This document shows positions 55,508 through 64,000 of a DNA stretch of 64,000 nucleotides, one piece after another. The first letter of the stretch is position 1; every line of letters begins with the position of its first letter. The notes under the pieces were generated by a model. That model was given only the letters and a program-made list of their open reading frames with translations. It did no database searches and was not told where the DNA came from. A program made the translations under genes and the position numbers. The stretch is from an uncultured Brevundimonas sp. (lineage in GTDB: Bacteria > Pseudomonadota > Alphaproteobacteria > Caulobacterales > Caulobacteraceae). Location of the stretch: assembly GCF_947305955.1 (NCBI RefSeq), contig NZ_CAMZFB010000008.1, positions 1 to 64,000 of the forward strand, written 5' to 3'.

Positions 55508-57943
55508 ATGTTACCGATCCATGCCGTTCTCGAATCGGTTGTCCAATCTCTGGACGCCCACGCGACTCTTGTTCTCGCAGCGCCACCGGGGGCGGGTAAA
55601 ACTACCGTCGTGCCTTTGGCGCTTCTGGATCGTGCATGGCTGAACGGCGGCAAGATTTTGCTTCTGGAGCCACGCAGACTGGCTGCACGCGCCGCCGCCG
55701 AGCGGATGGCACAGACGCTGGGCCAGAAGGCGGGCGAGACTGTCGGCTATCGCACGCGCCTGCAGAGCCGGATCGGTCCGAACACCCGCATCGAGGTTGT
55801 GACCGAAGGCGTGTTCACCCGAATGATTCTGGACGACCCGACGCTGGATGGCGTTGCAGCGGTCCTGTTCGATGAATTCCACGAGCGCAGCCTTGATGCC
55901 GATCTGGGTCTGGCGCTGGCACGGGAATGCCAGCAGGTGCTGCGCGATGATCTGCGCATTGTCGTGATGTCGGCCACGCTGGATGTCGAAGGCGTGGCGC
56001 GTCTGCTGGACAATCCGCCCGTCATCGAGACCGAGGGGCGCATGTTCCCTGTCGAGACCCGCTATCTGGGGCGCAATCCGACCGAGCGGTTCGAGGACGC
56101 CATGGCGCGGGCCGTGCTTCAGGCGCTGGATGAAGAGACGGGTTCGATACTGTGTTTCCTGCCGGGGCAGGGGGAAATCCACCGTACTCTGCAAAGGCTG
56201 AACGAGCGGCTGCGTGATCCCGCCGTTGATGTGGTCGGCCTGTTCGGGGCGATGGACAAGGCGGATCAGGACAGGGCGCTGGAGCCTTCTCCCGCCGGAC
56301 GTCGCAAGGTCGTTCTGGCGACGTCGGTTGCGGAAACCAGCCTGACCATCGAGGGCGTTCGTGTCGTTATCGATGGCGGTCTGTCTCGCGTCCCGCGTTT
56401 CGAGCCGTCCAGCGGTCTGACCCGATTGCTGACGGTAAAGGTCAGCCGATCCTCGGCGGAGCAGCGGCGCGGTCGTGCAGGCCGTGTGGAGCCGGGTGTC
56501 TGTTATCGCCTGTGGGATGAAGAACAGACGCGCGGTCTGGTGGCGCACCAACGGCCTGAAATTCAGGAAGCGGACCTGTCGGCGTTTGCGCTGGACCTGG
56601 CGCGATGGGGCAGGCGCTCGCCCGAAGGATTGGCGCTGTTGGACATGCCCCCGTCAGGCGCTTTTGCCGAGGCGCGCAACCTGCTGACCCGCTTGGGCGC
56701 GCTGGATGCAAAGGGTGAACTGACCGCGCACGGACAGCGGTTGATCAAAATGCCGTTGTCGCCGCGGTTGGCGCACATGGTGACGGTGGCGTCCGATCTG
56801 GGCGATGCCATGGGCGGGGCGAAGCTGGCGGCCCTTTTGACCGAACCCGGACTGGGTGGAAATGCAGTCGATGTGAAAGAGCGGCTGAAGGGACTGGGCC
56901 GCGATCGGTCGCCACGCGCGCGCGATGCGATGAAGCTGGCCGAGCGATGGGCCAAGGCCGCTGGTGGTGGCAGTGGGGAAGAGGTTGATGCCGGCCTGCT
57001 GATCTGCGAGGCCTTTCCCGACCGGATCGCCAAGGCCAAGGGCAAGACCGGCGATTTTCTGCTGTCGTCCGGTCGCGGTGTGACAATGGACGCCAGCGAG
57101 CGTCTATCGCAGGTGCCGTGGCTTGCGGTGGCCGAGTTGGGCGGTGGCGATGTGCGGGACAAGATCCGTCTGGCTGCCCAGCTTGATCCGCGTACGCTCG
57201 AGACCGATCTGGCGCACCGCATCGAGACGGTCGATCAACTGTCTAGGGAACCGTCGGGCCGCATGGTCATGAAGCGCCAGCGCCGCATCGGTGCGATTGT
57301 GCTGGATGAAAAGGTTCTGGGCGCACCGGATCGCAAGATGATCACGCAGGCGCTGCGTTCCGAGGTCGAGCAGCAGGGTATCGGCGCGATCAAATGGGGT
57401 GAGGGGGCTTTGGCACTGCGCGCGCGTTTGGCCTTCCTGCATCAGATCGACAGCGAATGGCCCGATATGTCGGACGAGGGCCTTTATGCGCGGCGCGAGG
57501 AATGGCTGTGGCCCGCGTTGGAGAACGCGCAGGATTTGGCCGCGATTTCAGATCAGACCTTGGCCGAGGGCTTGCGCGCTCTGATCCCGTGGGAGTTGAC
57601 CCGCAAGCTGGATGAACTGGCACCGACCCGCCTGACGACGCCATTGGGTTCTGCCCCCATTGATTATGCCGCCGAGGGTGGCCCGCGCGTCGATATTCGG
57701 GTGCAGGAACTGTTCGGCGTGAAAGCGCATCCGACTGTCGCAGGAGGCCGCGTGCCTCTGACCTTGTCGCTGCTGTCGCCTGCGCGCCGTCCGGTTCAGG
57801 TCACCAAAGACCTCCCGGGATTTTGGTCAGGATCGTGGGCCGCGGTGCGTTCGGAAATGCGCGGGCGCTATCCACGCCACCCGTGGCCGGAAGATCCAGC
57901 CAATGCGGCACCGACCACGCGCGCGAAGCCACGCGGCACATAA
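55508..57943 (+). CDS. hrpB: ATP-dependent helicase HrpB
   Basis: The 811-residue DEAH/RHA helicase has Walker A in APPGAGKTTVV near residue 25, the DEFH box in FDEFHERSLDADLG near 120, SATLD in motif III, TSVAETSLTIEGVRVVIDGG, and QRRGRAGRVEPG motif VI. The C-terminal HrpB domain (about residues 600-811) includes the conserved PILSLLSPARRPVQVTKDLP-like segment with LPGFW. HrpB is distinct from HrpA; its RNA target is unknown. A weak ribosome site precedes the ATG. Confidence 0.93.
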   Translation: MLPIHAVLESVVQSLDAHATLVLAAPPGAGKTTVVPLALLDRAWLNGGKILLLEPRRLAARAAAERMAQTLGQKAGETVGYRTRLQSRIGPNTRIEVVTEGVFTRMILDDPTLDGVAAVLFDEFHERSLDADLGLALARECQQVLRDDLRIVVMSATLDVEGVARLLDNPPVIETEGRMFPVETRYLGRNPTERFEDAMARAVLQALDEETGSILCFLPGQGEIHRTLQRLNERLRDPAVDVVGLFGAMDKADQDRALEPSPAGRRKVVLATSVAETSLTIEGVRVVIDGGLSRVPRFEPSSGLTRLLTVKVSRSSAEQRRGRAGRVEPGVCYRLWDEEQTRGLVAHQRPEIQEADLSAFALDLARWGRRSPEGLALLDMPPSGAFAEARNLLTRLGALDAKGELTAHGQRLIKMPLSPRLAHMVTVASDLGDAMGGAKLAALLTEPGLGGNAVDVKERLKGLGRDRSPRARDAMKLAERWAKAAGGGSGEEVDAGLLICEAFPDRIAKAKGKTGDFLLSSGRGVTMDASERLSQVPWLAVAELGGGDVRDKIRLAAQLDPRTLETDLAHRIETVDQLSREPSGRMVMKRQRRIGAIVLDEKVLGAPDRKMITQALRSEVEQQGIGAIKWGEGALALRARLAFLHQIDSEWPDMSDEGLYARREEWLWPALENAQDLAAISDQTLAEGLRALIPWELTRKLDELAPTRLTTPLGSAPIDYAAEGGPRVDIRVQELFGVKAHPTVAGGRVPLTLSLLSPARRPVQVTKDLPGFWSGSWAAVRSEMRGRYPRHPWPEDPANAAPTTRAKPRGT

Positions 57944-57975
57944 ATCCTTGACGAAACTAGGTAATTTCTGAAACA

Positions 57976-57999
57976 AAATCCCTCTTGTTGAGGGGATTT
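57976..57999 (+). promoter_or_regulatory. hairpin that sequesters the ribosome site of the MFS gene
   Basis: AAATCCCTC (57976-57984) pairs with GAGGGGATTT (57990-57999) with one bulged G and a TTGTT loop. The GAGGGG is the only ribosome site for the ATG at 58002, so the stem would hide it. Confidence 0.5.
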
Positions 58000-58001
58000 C
58001 G

Positions 58002-59288
58002 ATGGCCGAAAGCCAAAATATATCCGTATCGAACTCTAAGGCGCGTGTTCTTTTCGCGAGCCTGATTGGCACGACAATCGAGTTCTACGATTTCTACATC
58101 TACGCCACGGCAGCTGTCTTGGTGTTTCCGGCGCTATTCTTCCCCGGCACCGATTCCATGACGGCCATGCTGGCGTCGTTTGCGACGTTCTCGATTGCCT
58201 TCTTCGCCCGTCCCATTGGGGCGGTTGTGTTCGGGCATTTCGGGGACAAGGTGGGCCGCAAGGCGACACTGGTCGCGGCGTTGATGACCATGGGCGGATC
58301 GACGGTGTTGATCGGTCTGTTGCCGACGCAGGCGCAGGCGGGTGTCATTGCGCCGCTGCTGCTGGCGCTGTGCCGCTTCGGTCAGGGCTTGGGCCTTGGC
58401 GGTGAATGGGGCGGCGCGGTTCTGCTGGCGACCGAGAACGCGCCTCCGGGCAAGAAGGCGTGGTACGGCATGTTTCCGCAACTGGGCGCGCCCATCGGCT
58501 TCATCCTGTCCACGACCAGCTTCATCGCGCTGGGCCATTTCTTGAGCGAAGACAGCTTTATGGCGTGGGGCTGGCGCGTGCCGTTCATCGCCAGTGCGGT
58601 GCTTGTGATCGTGGGCCTGTGGATGCGTCTGAAGATCCATGAGACGCCGGACTTCCAGAAGGCCATCGACAAACAGGAGCGGGTGAAGGCCCCCGTCGTT
58701 ACCCTGTTTGCCAACCACAAATATGCGCTGCTGACCGGCACGCTGGCGGGTCTGGCGACCTTCGTGTTGTTCTATTTGATGACGGTGTTTGCGCTGGGCT
58801 GGGGCACAACCTCGATGGGATACAGCCGCGAGCAGTTCCTGCCGATCCAGCTGCTGGGCGTGTGCTTCTTCGGTCTGTTCATTCCGGTCGCGGCCTTGGC
58901 TGCCGACAAATGGGGACAGGCCACGACCCTGCTGGTGACCAGTGCGGGTATCGCCCTGTTCGGTCTGTCGGTTCCGGTGCTGTTCAACGGCGGTCTGGGT
59001 GGGATCGCCGCCTTCTTCATCATCGGCTTTGCGCTAATGGGCTGTACCTATGGTCCCATTGGCGCTGCGCTGGCGCGGCCTTTCCCGACGGCGGTTCGCT
59101 ATACGGGGGCGTCCATGACCTTCAACATGGCCAGCATCCTGGGTGCGTCGCTGGCACCGTTCATCGCGACGTGGCTGGCCCAGCGTTACGGACTGATGGC
59201 CGTGGGCCTCTATCTGGCCATTGCGGCGGTGCTGACCATCATCGCCCTGCTGGGCATGCGGCGGATAAAAACAGAGGGGGAGGCGTAA
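58002..59288 (+). CDS. MFS transporter, metabolite:H+ symporter (MHS) type
   Basis: The 428-residue protein has 12 membrane segments. The N-terminal LIGTTIEFYDFYIYATAAVLVFP and the loop FGHFGDKVGRKATL, followed by RFGQGLGLGGEWGGAVLLATE, are typical of the MHS family (ProP, KgtP, ShiA, citrate and others). The substrate cannot be assigned. A hairpin covers its ribosome site, and a terminator overlaps its stop. It stands alone between hrpB and a convergent gene. Confidence 0.9.
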   Translation: MAESQNISVSNSKARVLFASLIGTTIEFYDFYIYATAAVLVFPALFFPGTDSMTAMLASFATFSIAFFARPIGAVVFGHFGDKVGRKATLVAALMTMGGSTVLIGLLPTQAQAGVIAPLLLALCRFGQGLGLGGEWGGAVLLATENAPPGKKAWYGMFPQLGAPIGFILSTTSFIALGHFLSEDSFMAWGWRVPFIASAVLVIVGLWMRLKIHETPDFQKAIDKQERVKAPVVTLFANHKYALLTGTLAGLATFVLFYLMTVFALGWGTTSMGYSREQFLPIQLLGVCFFGLFIPVAALAADKWGQATTLLVTSAGIALFGLSVPVLFNGGLGGIAAFFIIGFALMGCTYGPIGAALARPFPTAVRYTGASMTFNMASILGASLAPFIATWLAQRYGLMAVGLYLAIAAVLTIIALLGMRRIKTEGEA

Positions 59289-59305
59289 GCCTCCCCCTGT
59301 TTCTT
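59275..59305 (+). terminator. terminator of the MFS gene
   Basis: AGGGGGAGGC pairs perfectly with GCCTCCCCCT around GTAA, which includes the stop codon, followed by GTTTCTTTGT. Confidence 0.88.
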
Positions 59306-59324
59306 TGTCAGATTGTTGGTCTGA

Positions 59325-60137
59325 TTACAGACCCGAGCCGTAGGCCGCGTCGGTCACCGAATAGACCATGATGCCCGTCGCCACCGCGAGGTTCAGGCTG
59401 TCGGCGCGGCCCCGCATCGGAATCTTGACGTTTACATCGCAGGTCGCGGCCAGTTCGTCGGTCAGGCCTGCCTGCTCATTGCCCATCAATATGATGGCCG
59501 GATGCTGGACAGGGCTATCGCGATAGCCGTGGGTGGCATCAAGGCGCGTTCCGATCACGCTGCCCGGCCAGTTCTTGCGCCATGCCACGAAATCCTCGCG
59601 GCTGGTCTTGGTGATGGAGACGGCGAATACCGAACCCATGGTCGCGCGCACGGCTTCGACCGAATAGGGGTCCACACAATCGCCGATCAGGATCACACCG
59701 CCGCAGCCGGCGCTGTCTGCCGTGCGGATGATGGTGCCGAGGTTGCCCGGATCGCGCACCTGTTCCAGCGCCACCCAGACGGGCTTGGTATCGGGCTTGA
59801 TGTCGTTCAGCGGCGTGAACACCTGCTCGAACACGCCCAGCACAGTCTGCGGATTGTCGCGGCGGCTGATCTTTTCGAGGATGGCGTGGGTGACGGTGAT
59901 GATCTGGCCGCCAGCCTTGCGGGTCTCTTCCTTGGCGCGGTCGAGGATGGCGTGCGGTCGGGCATCCTGCCCCACCAACAGCATCTTCGGAGCGCGGCCC
60001 TGATCCAGAGCCTCGCCGATGAATTTCAGACCCTCTGCCAGAAAGCGACCCGTCGCCTCGCGCTCTTTGCGCATGTGCAGGGCGCGGACGCCCTTGACCG
60101 TGTCATTGGTGAGGGAGGTGATCAGATGCTCGCTCAT
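59325..60137 (-). CDS. TrmH/SpoU-family RNA 2'-O-methyltransferase
   Basis: The 270-residue SPOUT methyltransferase has an N-terminal substrate-binding region (HMRKEREATGRFLAEGLKFI) and the SPOUT knot with LEQVRDPGNLGTIIRTADSAG, LMGNEQAGLTDELAA near residue 210, and IPMRGRADSLNLAVATGI near the end. It methylates ribose in tRNA or rRNA; the site is unknown. Its ATG overlaps the stop of the next upstream methyltransferase by one base. Confidence 0.93.
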   Translation of the reverse strand: MSEHLITSLTNDTVKGVRALHMRKEREATGRFLAEGLKFIGEALDQGRAPKMLLVGQDARPHAILDRAKEETRKAGGQIITVTHAILEKISRRDNPQTVLGVFEQVFTPLNDIKPDTKPVWVALEQVRDPGNLGTIIRTADSAGCGGVILIGDCVDPYSVEAVRATMGSVFAVSITKTSREDFVAWRKNWPGSVIGTRLDATHGYRDSPVQHPAIILMGNEQAGLTDELAATCDVNVKIPMRGRADSLNLAVATGIMVYSVTDAAYGSGL

Positions 60138-61036
60138 TACACATTACTCCAGCGGGCAAAGAAGCTGAGGCCGATGGAACGGGCGTCCTTGCCGTCTTCC
60201 GACAGGGCCAGTTCGCCCCAGTCGATGCGTCCGCCACGGTCGTGGGTGGCCTCGGCCATCATGTGCGCTAGCGACAGGCCCGAGATACGGGCGGCATAGG
60301 CGTTCAGCAGCAAGAAGGAGGCATCGTCGGACAGCAGGGCGGCGCAGTCCTTCAGCAGCTCAGGCATGTCCTCGAACAGACGCCAGACCTCGCCATTGGC
60401 ACCGCGACCGTATTTCGGCGGATCAAGGATGATGCCGTCGTACTTGTTGCCGCGACGAACCTCGCGGGCCACGAATTTACGGGCGTCCTCGACCAGCCAG
60501 CGGATCGGGCGGTCGGACAGGCCCGACAACTCGGCGTTCTCGCGGGCATAGGTGACCGACTTCTTGGACGCATCGACGTGGGTCACATGCGCGCCCGCCG
60601 CCGAACAGGCCAACGTAGCCACGCCGGTATAGCCGAAAAGGTTCAGGATCTTCGGCTCTTTCAGGGTGCGGATGCGGGCATCCAGCCATTCCCAGTTGGC
60701 CGCCTGTTCGGGGAAGAAGGCGAGGTGACGGAACGGGGTGAAACGCCCCATGAACCGCACGTCCTTCCATTTCAGCGGGAAGGCGTCGATCGGGCCATGC
60801 TCGTCGAAACGCCAGCGGCCGGAATCCTCTTCCTCCTGCTGGGGATCGAACATGGCATTCGCCTGCTCGAACTTCTTTTCGTCCTTGGCAGACCAGAAGC
60901 ACTGCGGCTCGGGGCGCACGACCGTATAACGGCCATAGCGTTCAAGCTTGCGACCGTTGCCGCTGTCGATAAGCGCGTAATCCGACCAGCCTCGGGTGAC
61001 GAGGGTTTCGGGGGTAGGGGATAGAACCGGAGCCAT
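60137..61036 (-). CDS. class I SAM-dependent methyltransferase, RlmI/RlmK-like
   Basis: The 299-residue protein has a Rossmann methyltransferase domain with KILNLFGYTGVATLACSAAGA near residue 130 (SAM loop), THVDASKKSVTYARENAEL, and the LDPPKYGRG motif near 208, as in RlmI and related rRNA cytosine or guanosine methyltransferases. There is no PUA domain at the N-terminus. Target base unknown. Translationally coupled to the TrmH-like gene, which together form an RNA-modification pair. Confidence 0.88.
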   Translation of the reverse strand: MAPVLSPTPETLVTRGWSDYALIDSGNGRKLERYGRYTVVRPEPQCFWSAKDEKKFEQANAMFDPQQEEEDSGRWRFDEHGPIDAFPLKWKDVRFMGRFTPFRHLAFFPEQAANWEWLDARIRTLKEPKILNLFGYTGVATLACSAAGAHVTHVDASKKSVTYARENAELSGLSDRPIRWLVEDARKFVAREVRRGNKYDGIILDPPKYGRGANGEVWRLFEDMPELLKDCAALLSDDASFLLLNAYAARISGLSLAHMMAEATHDRGGRIDWGELALSEDGKDARSIGLSFFARWSNV

Positions 61037-61054
61037 GTGGGGGCTGATAAGCCG

Positions 61055-62482
61055 TTAGACGGCCTCTCGTCCAGCATGTGCATTCGAATAGCGGCGCGTG
61101 GTAAGCGGCGTCTCGAGGTCATGCACCGGAATATCGGGCAGGTGCGGGGTCTTGTCCCACATGTGCGGCTGTACGACCAAACGCACCAGGGCGTGGAAGA
61201 AGGCTAAGGTCAGAAGCCCCCAGTACAGCGGCGCAATGGCCATGTCCCAAAGGCTGTAGCTCAAGCCTATGCGCTTCGTGCCGATCTTTGCGGTGATCCA
61301 CGACGACATATAGCCTGTCAGCAGTACGGCTGTCGCAACCGGTGTCAGGTCGGGCATTTTAAACGCCATGATCCCCAATAGGGCGATGGTCGATACGGCA
61401 GCCAAGGCAAATCCGTGGATGGAGGCGGCAACCAATCCTGCGATCAGGCTGACGCACATCGCAAATGTGCCTCGCGGGCCTAGACCCTTCTGGAACAGGT
61501 GAACCGCCAAGGTTTGCAAATAGCCCTTCAGCCACCGCGTGCGTTGGGGCAGCCACAGCCTGAACGGGCCGGGCGGTGTTTCCCACGTTGGGGAAGATAG
61601 GGTGCTCAGGCGATAGGAATGACGCCACAGACGGAAGCCCAGTTCCGCATCCTCGGTGACATTATAGGCGTCCCATCCGCCGACCTCGCGCAGAACGTCC
61701 ACGCGGAAATGGTTGCTGGTGCCGCCCAGCGGGAACGGCAGCCCCAGTCGCGCCATACCTGGCAGGACGACTTCGAACAGGCTGGCATATTCGGCGGCGA
61801 ACTGGCGGTCGAGGATATGTGACGGCACCACGGCGCGGTGTTTACGCTGAATACGGAGTGGTGCTTGAAGGCAGGCTAACGAGCGATCCTCGGCCATGAA
61901 GCGCGACGCAGCTTCTTTCAATTGGTTGGGATCGGGAGAGTCCTCGGCGTCATAGATGGTCAGGAACTGTCCCGTCGCCATTGCCAGCCCATAGTTCAAA
62001 GCACGGGGCTTTGTTTGTGGTGATCCAGCGGGGACCACAACGACGCGCATCCAGTCGGGCAGCCGCAGGCCACGGGCAACCTCAATGGTTTCGTGGTCAT
62101 CGGCCTCCAGCAACAGGAAGCATTCCAGCGCGTCGCGCGGATAGTCGATCAGCGAAAGGCGCTGGACCAGCTGGGGCAAAATAACCGCCTCTCGGTAAAG
62201 CGCGGCCATAATGGTGTAGCGCGGCCAATAGGGCGGTATAGGCGGGGCAGGCGGCGGTGTGCGGCTGAAACGCACCAGCACGGCCCGCCAAATGGCGAAG
62301 GCCAGCAGGAAGCCTTGGAACCCCGCGAGCAACAGAATGCCGATCAGCGGATATAGAAGACCCGCAGCGGCAATGACGCTGGCCACAGCGACAATCCCCA
62401 GTATGCGCGAAGCAATCAACACCCCCCGTGCTGACGCATTGGCATACGGGGTGTGCTGTGGCGATCTGAACTGATCGACCAA
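61055..62482 (-). CDS. membrane GT2 glycosyltransferase, XagB/NfrB-like
   Basis: The 475-residue enzyme has two N-terminal membrane segments, a GT2 domain with YTIMAALYREAVILPQLVQ, LEADDHETIEV, IYDAEDSPDPNQL and TEDAELGFRLW, the QRTRW motif, and three to five C-terminal membrane segments. The pattern is that of surface-polysaccharide glycosyltransferases. No ATG is in frame at the domain start; TTG at 62482 has a GGGGGAGAGGG ribosome site. Longer frame to 62785 would run antisense into the TetR gene. Product unknown. Confidence 0.8.
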   Translation of the reverse strand: MVDQFRSPQHTPYANASARGVLIASRILGIVAVASVIAAAGLLYPLIGILLLAGFQGFLLAFAIWRAVLVRFSRTPPPAPPIPPYWPRYTIMAALYREAVILPQLVQRLSLIDYPRDALECFLLLEADDHETIEVARGLRLPDWMRVVVVPAGSPQTKPRALNYGLAMATGQFLTIYDAEDSPDPNQLKEAASRFMAEDRSLACLQAPLRIQRKHRAVVPSHILDRQFAAEYASLFEVVLPGMARLGLPFPLGGTSNHFRVDVLREVGGWDAYNVTEDAELGFRLWRHSYRLSTLSSPTWETPPGPFRLWLPQRTRWLKGYLQTLAVHLFQKGLGPRGTFAMCVSLIAGLVAASIHGFALAAVSTIALLGIMAFKMPDLTPVATAVLLTGYMSSWITAKIGTKRIGLSYSLWDMAIAPLYWGLLTLAFFHALVRLVVQPHMWDKTPHLPDIPVHDLETPLTTRRYSNAHAGREAV

Positions 62483-62608
62483 CCCTGACCCTCTCCCCCA
62501 AGAAAAGCAGGCGCTGCAACCATAGGAGATAAGCTTTGCCAATAGCAACCTTGGCTCCGATCGCCTTCCTCGCCTAAGATGGAGGCTGACGATTGGTGGA
62601 GGCCGCGC

Positions 62609-63235
62609 ATGGACAAGATGGCGATTGCCAAACCGGGCCGGAAGCCGAAGGGCGAAGGCCATGCGCGCCGTGGCGAAATCCTTGCGGCGGCTGAACAGAT
62701 TTTCGTGGCCGATGGCTATGAAGGTGCCACGATCCGCAAGATCGCGACCGCTGTAGGCGTGTCCTCGACCGCGCTTTATCTGCACTTCAAGGACAAGGCC
62801 GAGATTCTTAGCGAGATTTGCCGCGAGGCCTTTGCGGCATTGTCGGCCCGTCAGGAGGTGTTGGCGGCAGCAGAGACCGATCCGGTGGTGCGTCTACGCA
62901 ATATGCTGCGGTGCTACATCGAGTTCGGCTTCGAGAACGTGAATGCCTATCGACTGGCCTTCATGACCTATACGGCCATCTCGGTCGAGGACAGCGAGAG
63001 CCTGACCCGCAAGGTCGCCGCCGAACTCTATACCGGATTTGAGGCGGGGGTCTCCCAAGCTGTCGGTAAGGGCCGCACGCCAGAGGAGTTGACCGTACTG
63101 GCTCAAATCCTGTGGGCAAGCGTCCACGGCTTGGTTTCCATCATGGTCATGAAGCCACATTTTGAATGGGCCGACCGATCCGCGCTGATCGAGGCGCAGT
63201 TGGATCTCTTGATGCGGGGCCTGTCCTCACAGTGA
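62609..63235 (+). CDS. TetR/AcrR-family transcriptional regulator
   Basis: The 208-residue repressor has an N-terminal HTH (ILAAAEQIFVADGYEGATIRKIATAVGVSSTALYLHFKDK) split over the usual three helices, then a ligand-binding domain with a WHG-type C-terminus (ILWASVHGLVSIM). GGAGG precedes the ATG at 62609. It is divergent from the GT2 gene, and its stop overlaps the GTG of a periplasmic binding protein gene (GTGA), so it likely controls that transporter or the GT2 gene. Ligand unknown. Confidence 0.92.
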   Translation: MDKMAIAKPGRKPKGEGHARRGEILAAAEQIFVADGYEGATIRKIATAVGVSSTALYLHFKDKAEILSEICREAFAALSARQEVLAAAETDPVVRLRNMLRCYIEFGFENVNAYRLAFMTYTAISVEDSESLTRKVAAELYTGFEAGVSQAVGKGRTPEELTVLAQILWASVHGLVSIMVMKPHFEWADRSALIEAQLDLLMRGLSSQ

Positions 63236-64000
63236 AGTATAAGCTGGGTTACCGGCTGATCAGCAGTATGGTCTTGGCCGTCGGTTGTGGCGTGCCTTTG
63301 GCTGCAACGGCGGAACCGTTGCGCGTGATGGCCTTGGATCAGTGCGCCGATCAATATGTGATGGCCTTGGCGCCGAATGCCGAGGTACGCCTGTCGCCGC
63401 GCGCCGATGATCCCGACTCCTATTTTGCCGATCGCGCAAAACACTATCGGATGATCAGGCCAACGCTGGAGGCGGCCGTCGCTTTTCGTCCCGATGTCGT
63501 GGTCCGTTATTGGGGTGGCGACCAGAGACTGCTTCAGCGGCTGGAGCGTGACGGGGTAAAGATCGTCAACATCGACGATGCGACAGATTTTCCAAAAATA
63601 GCCCAAAATATCCGACAAATATCGGCATCACTTGATGCAAAAGATGAAGGCGAGGCATTGATTGCCGATATGAACGCCACGCTGAAACGGTCCCAATCGG
63701 CGGGCCGTGGGCGCGAGGCCACCTATATCACCGCCAGCGGATTTACCGCAGGGTCGGGAACCTTGATTGACAGCATCCTGACGGCGGCTGGCTTCCGTAA
63801 CGGGACCAAAAAGCCCGGCTATCAGCCCATCGGCTTGGAGGCGGTGGTAATGTCACCGCCGTTCATGTTCGTGCGCGGATTCTTCGAACTGATGACAGCC
63901 GACTGGCGTGGCGTGGGCAGGCATCCCGTTCTTAAACCACTGCTTGAAGAAAAGACCTTGGCTGATCTTCCGGCGTCGACCCTGAGCTGCCCCGCGTGGT
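63232..64000 (+). CDS. ABC transporter periplasmic binding protein, BtuF/FecB type (3' end cut by window)
   Basis: An ORF open to the right edge (256 codons). GTG start in a four-base overlap with the TetR stop. The product has a signal peptide (LISSMVLAVGCGVPLAATA), then VMALDQCADQYVMALAP, FRPDVVVRYWGG and VNIDDATDFPKIAQNIRQI, the pattern of class III binding proteins for iron-siderophores, heme or cobalamin. Transport genes would lie beyond the window. Which ligand is unknown. Confidence 0.85.
   Translation, partial: MKYKLGYRLISSMVLAVGCGVPLAATAEPLRVMALDQCADQYVMALAPNAEVRLSPRADDPDSYFADRAKHYRMIRPTLEAAVAFRPDVVVRYWGGDQRLLQRLERDGVKIVNIDDATDFPKIAQNIRQISASLDAKDEGEALIADMNATLKRSQSAGRGREATYITASGFTAGSGTLIDSILTAAGFRNGTKKPGYQPIGLEAVVMSPPFMFVRGFFELMTADWRGVGRHPVLKPLLEEKTLADLPASTLSCPAW

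Overview
The window is chromosomal DNA from an alphaproteobacterium, most likely of the order Caulobacterales (Brevundimonas or a close relative). The evidence is high G+C with GC-rich third codon positions, LexA boxes of the alphaproteobacterial type (GTTC-N7-GTTC), LpxI rather than LpxH in the lipid A pathway, and a gene order (dnaE, rpsB, tsf, pyrH, frr, uppS, cdsA, dxr, rseP, bamA, ompH, lpxD, fabZ, lpxA, lpxI, lpxB, gltA, gltX, comEC, lexA) that I recall for Caulobacter crescentus. Species assignment is inference; no database search was possible. No insertion sequence, prophage, CRISPR array or rRNA gene is visible, and no gene-free stretch exceeds about 300 bases.

Layout. 1-6.7 kb: 3' part of valS, the rRNA methyltransferase tlyA, a glycine-zipper envelope protein, a TrmA/RlmD-like methyltransferase that lacks most iron-sulfur ligands, a small acidic protein and a radical SAM protein. 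6.66-6.99 kb: a divergent SOS control region with two LexA boxes and an unlisted 29-codon membrane microprotein that looks like the Caulobacter division inhibitor SidA. 7-25.3 kb: dnaE, then a nearly unbroken run for translation (rpsB, tsf, frr), UMP kinase, isoprenoid and phospholipid precursors (uppS, cdsA, dxr), envelope proteolysis and outer membrane assembly (rseP, bamA, ompH), and lipid A (lpxD, fabZ, lpxA, lpxI, lpxB). Many junctions are 1- or 4-base stop/start overlaps, which suggests translational coupling.

25.3-31.5 kb: a 56-residue protein, gltA, gltX, comEC, lexA with two LexA boxes, and tRNA-Asp. 31.7-47.5 kb: a GNAT acetyltransferase, a Tat-type S9 peptidase, a signal-less trypsin-fold protease, a TonB-like protein, an acyl-CoA dehydrogenase, Sua5, a patatin with 3-hydroxybutyrate dehydrogenase, yaaA, an FAD-linked 2-hydroxyacid dehydrogenase, a NUDIX enzyme, an SPFH/NfeD pair, rnhA and tatABC. 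47.5-64 kb: a glycosyltransferase/outer-membrane-barrel pair, a serine hydrolase with a small upstream ORF, glnBA, tRNA-Leu, an amino acid permease, hrpB, an MFS transporter, two RNA methyltransferases, a second GT2 glycosyltransferase, a TetR regulator and the start of a periplasmic metal/cobalamin-type binding protein cut by the window edge.

Most of this is conserved core genome. The signals I consider most worth following are the SOS node (two boxes, the microprotein and the radical SAM gene), the small proteins missed by length cut-offs, RNA hairpins placed to control rpsB-tsf, glnB-glnA and the MFS gene, and the polysaccharide synthase/barrel pair.
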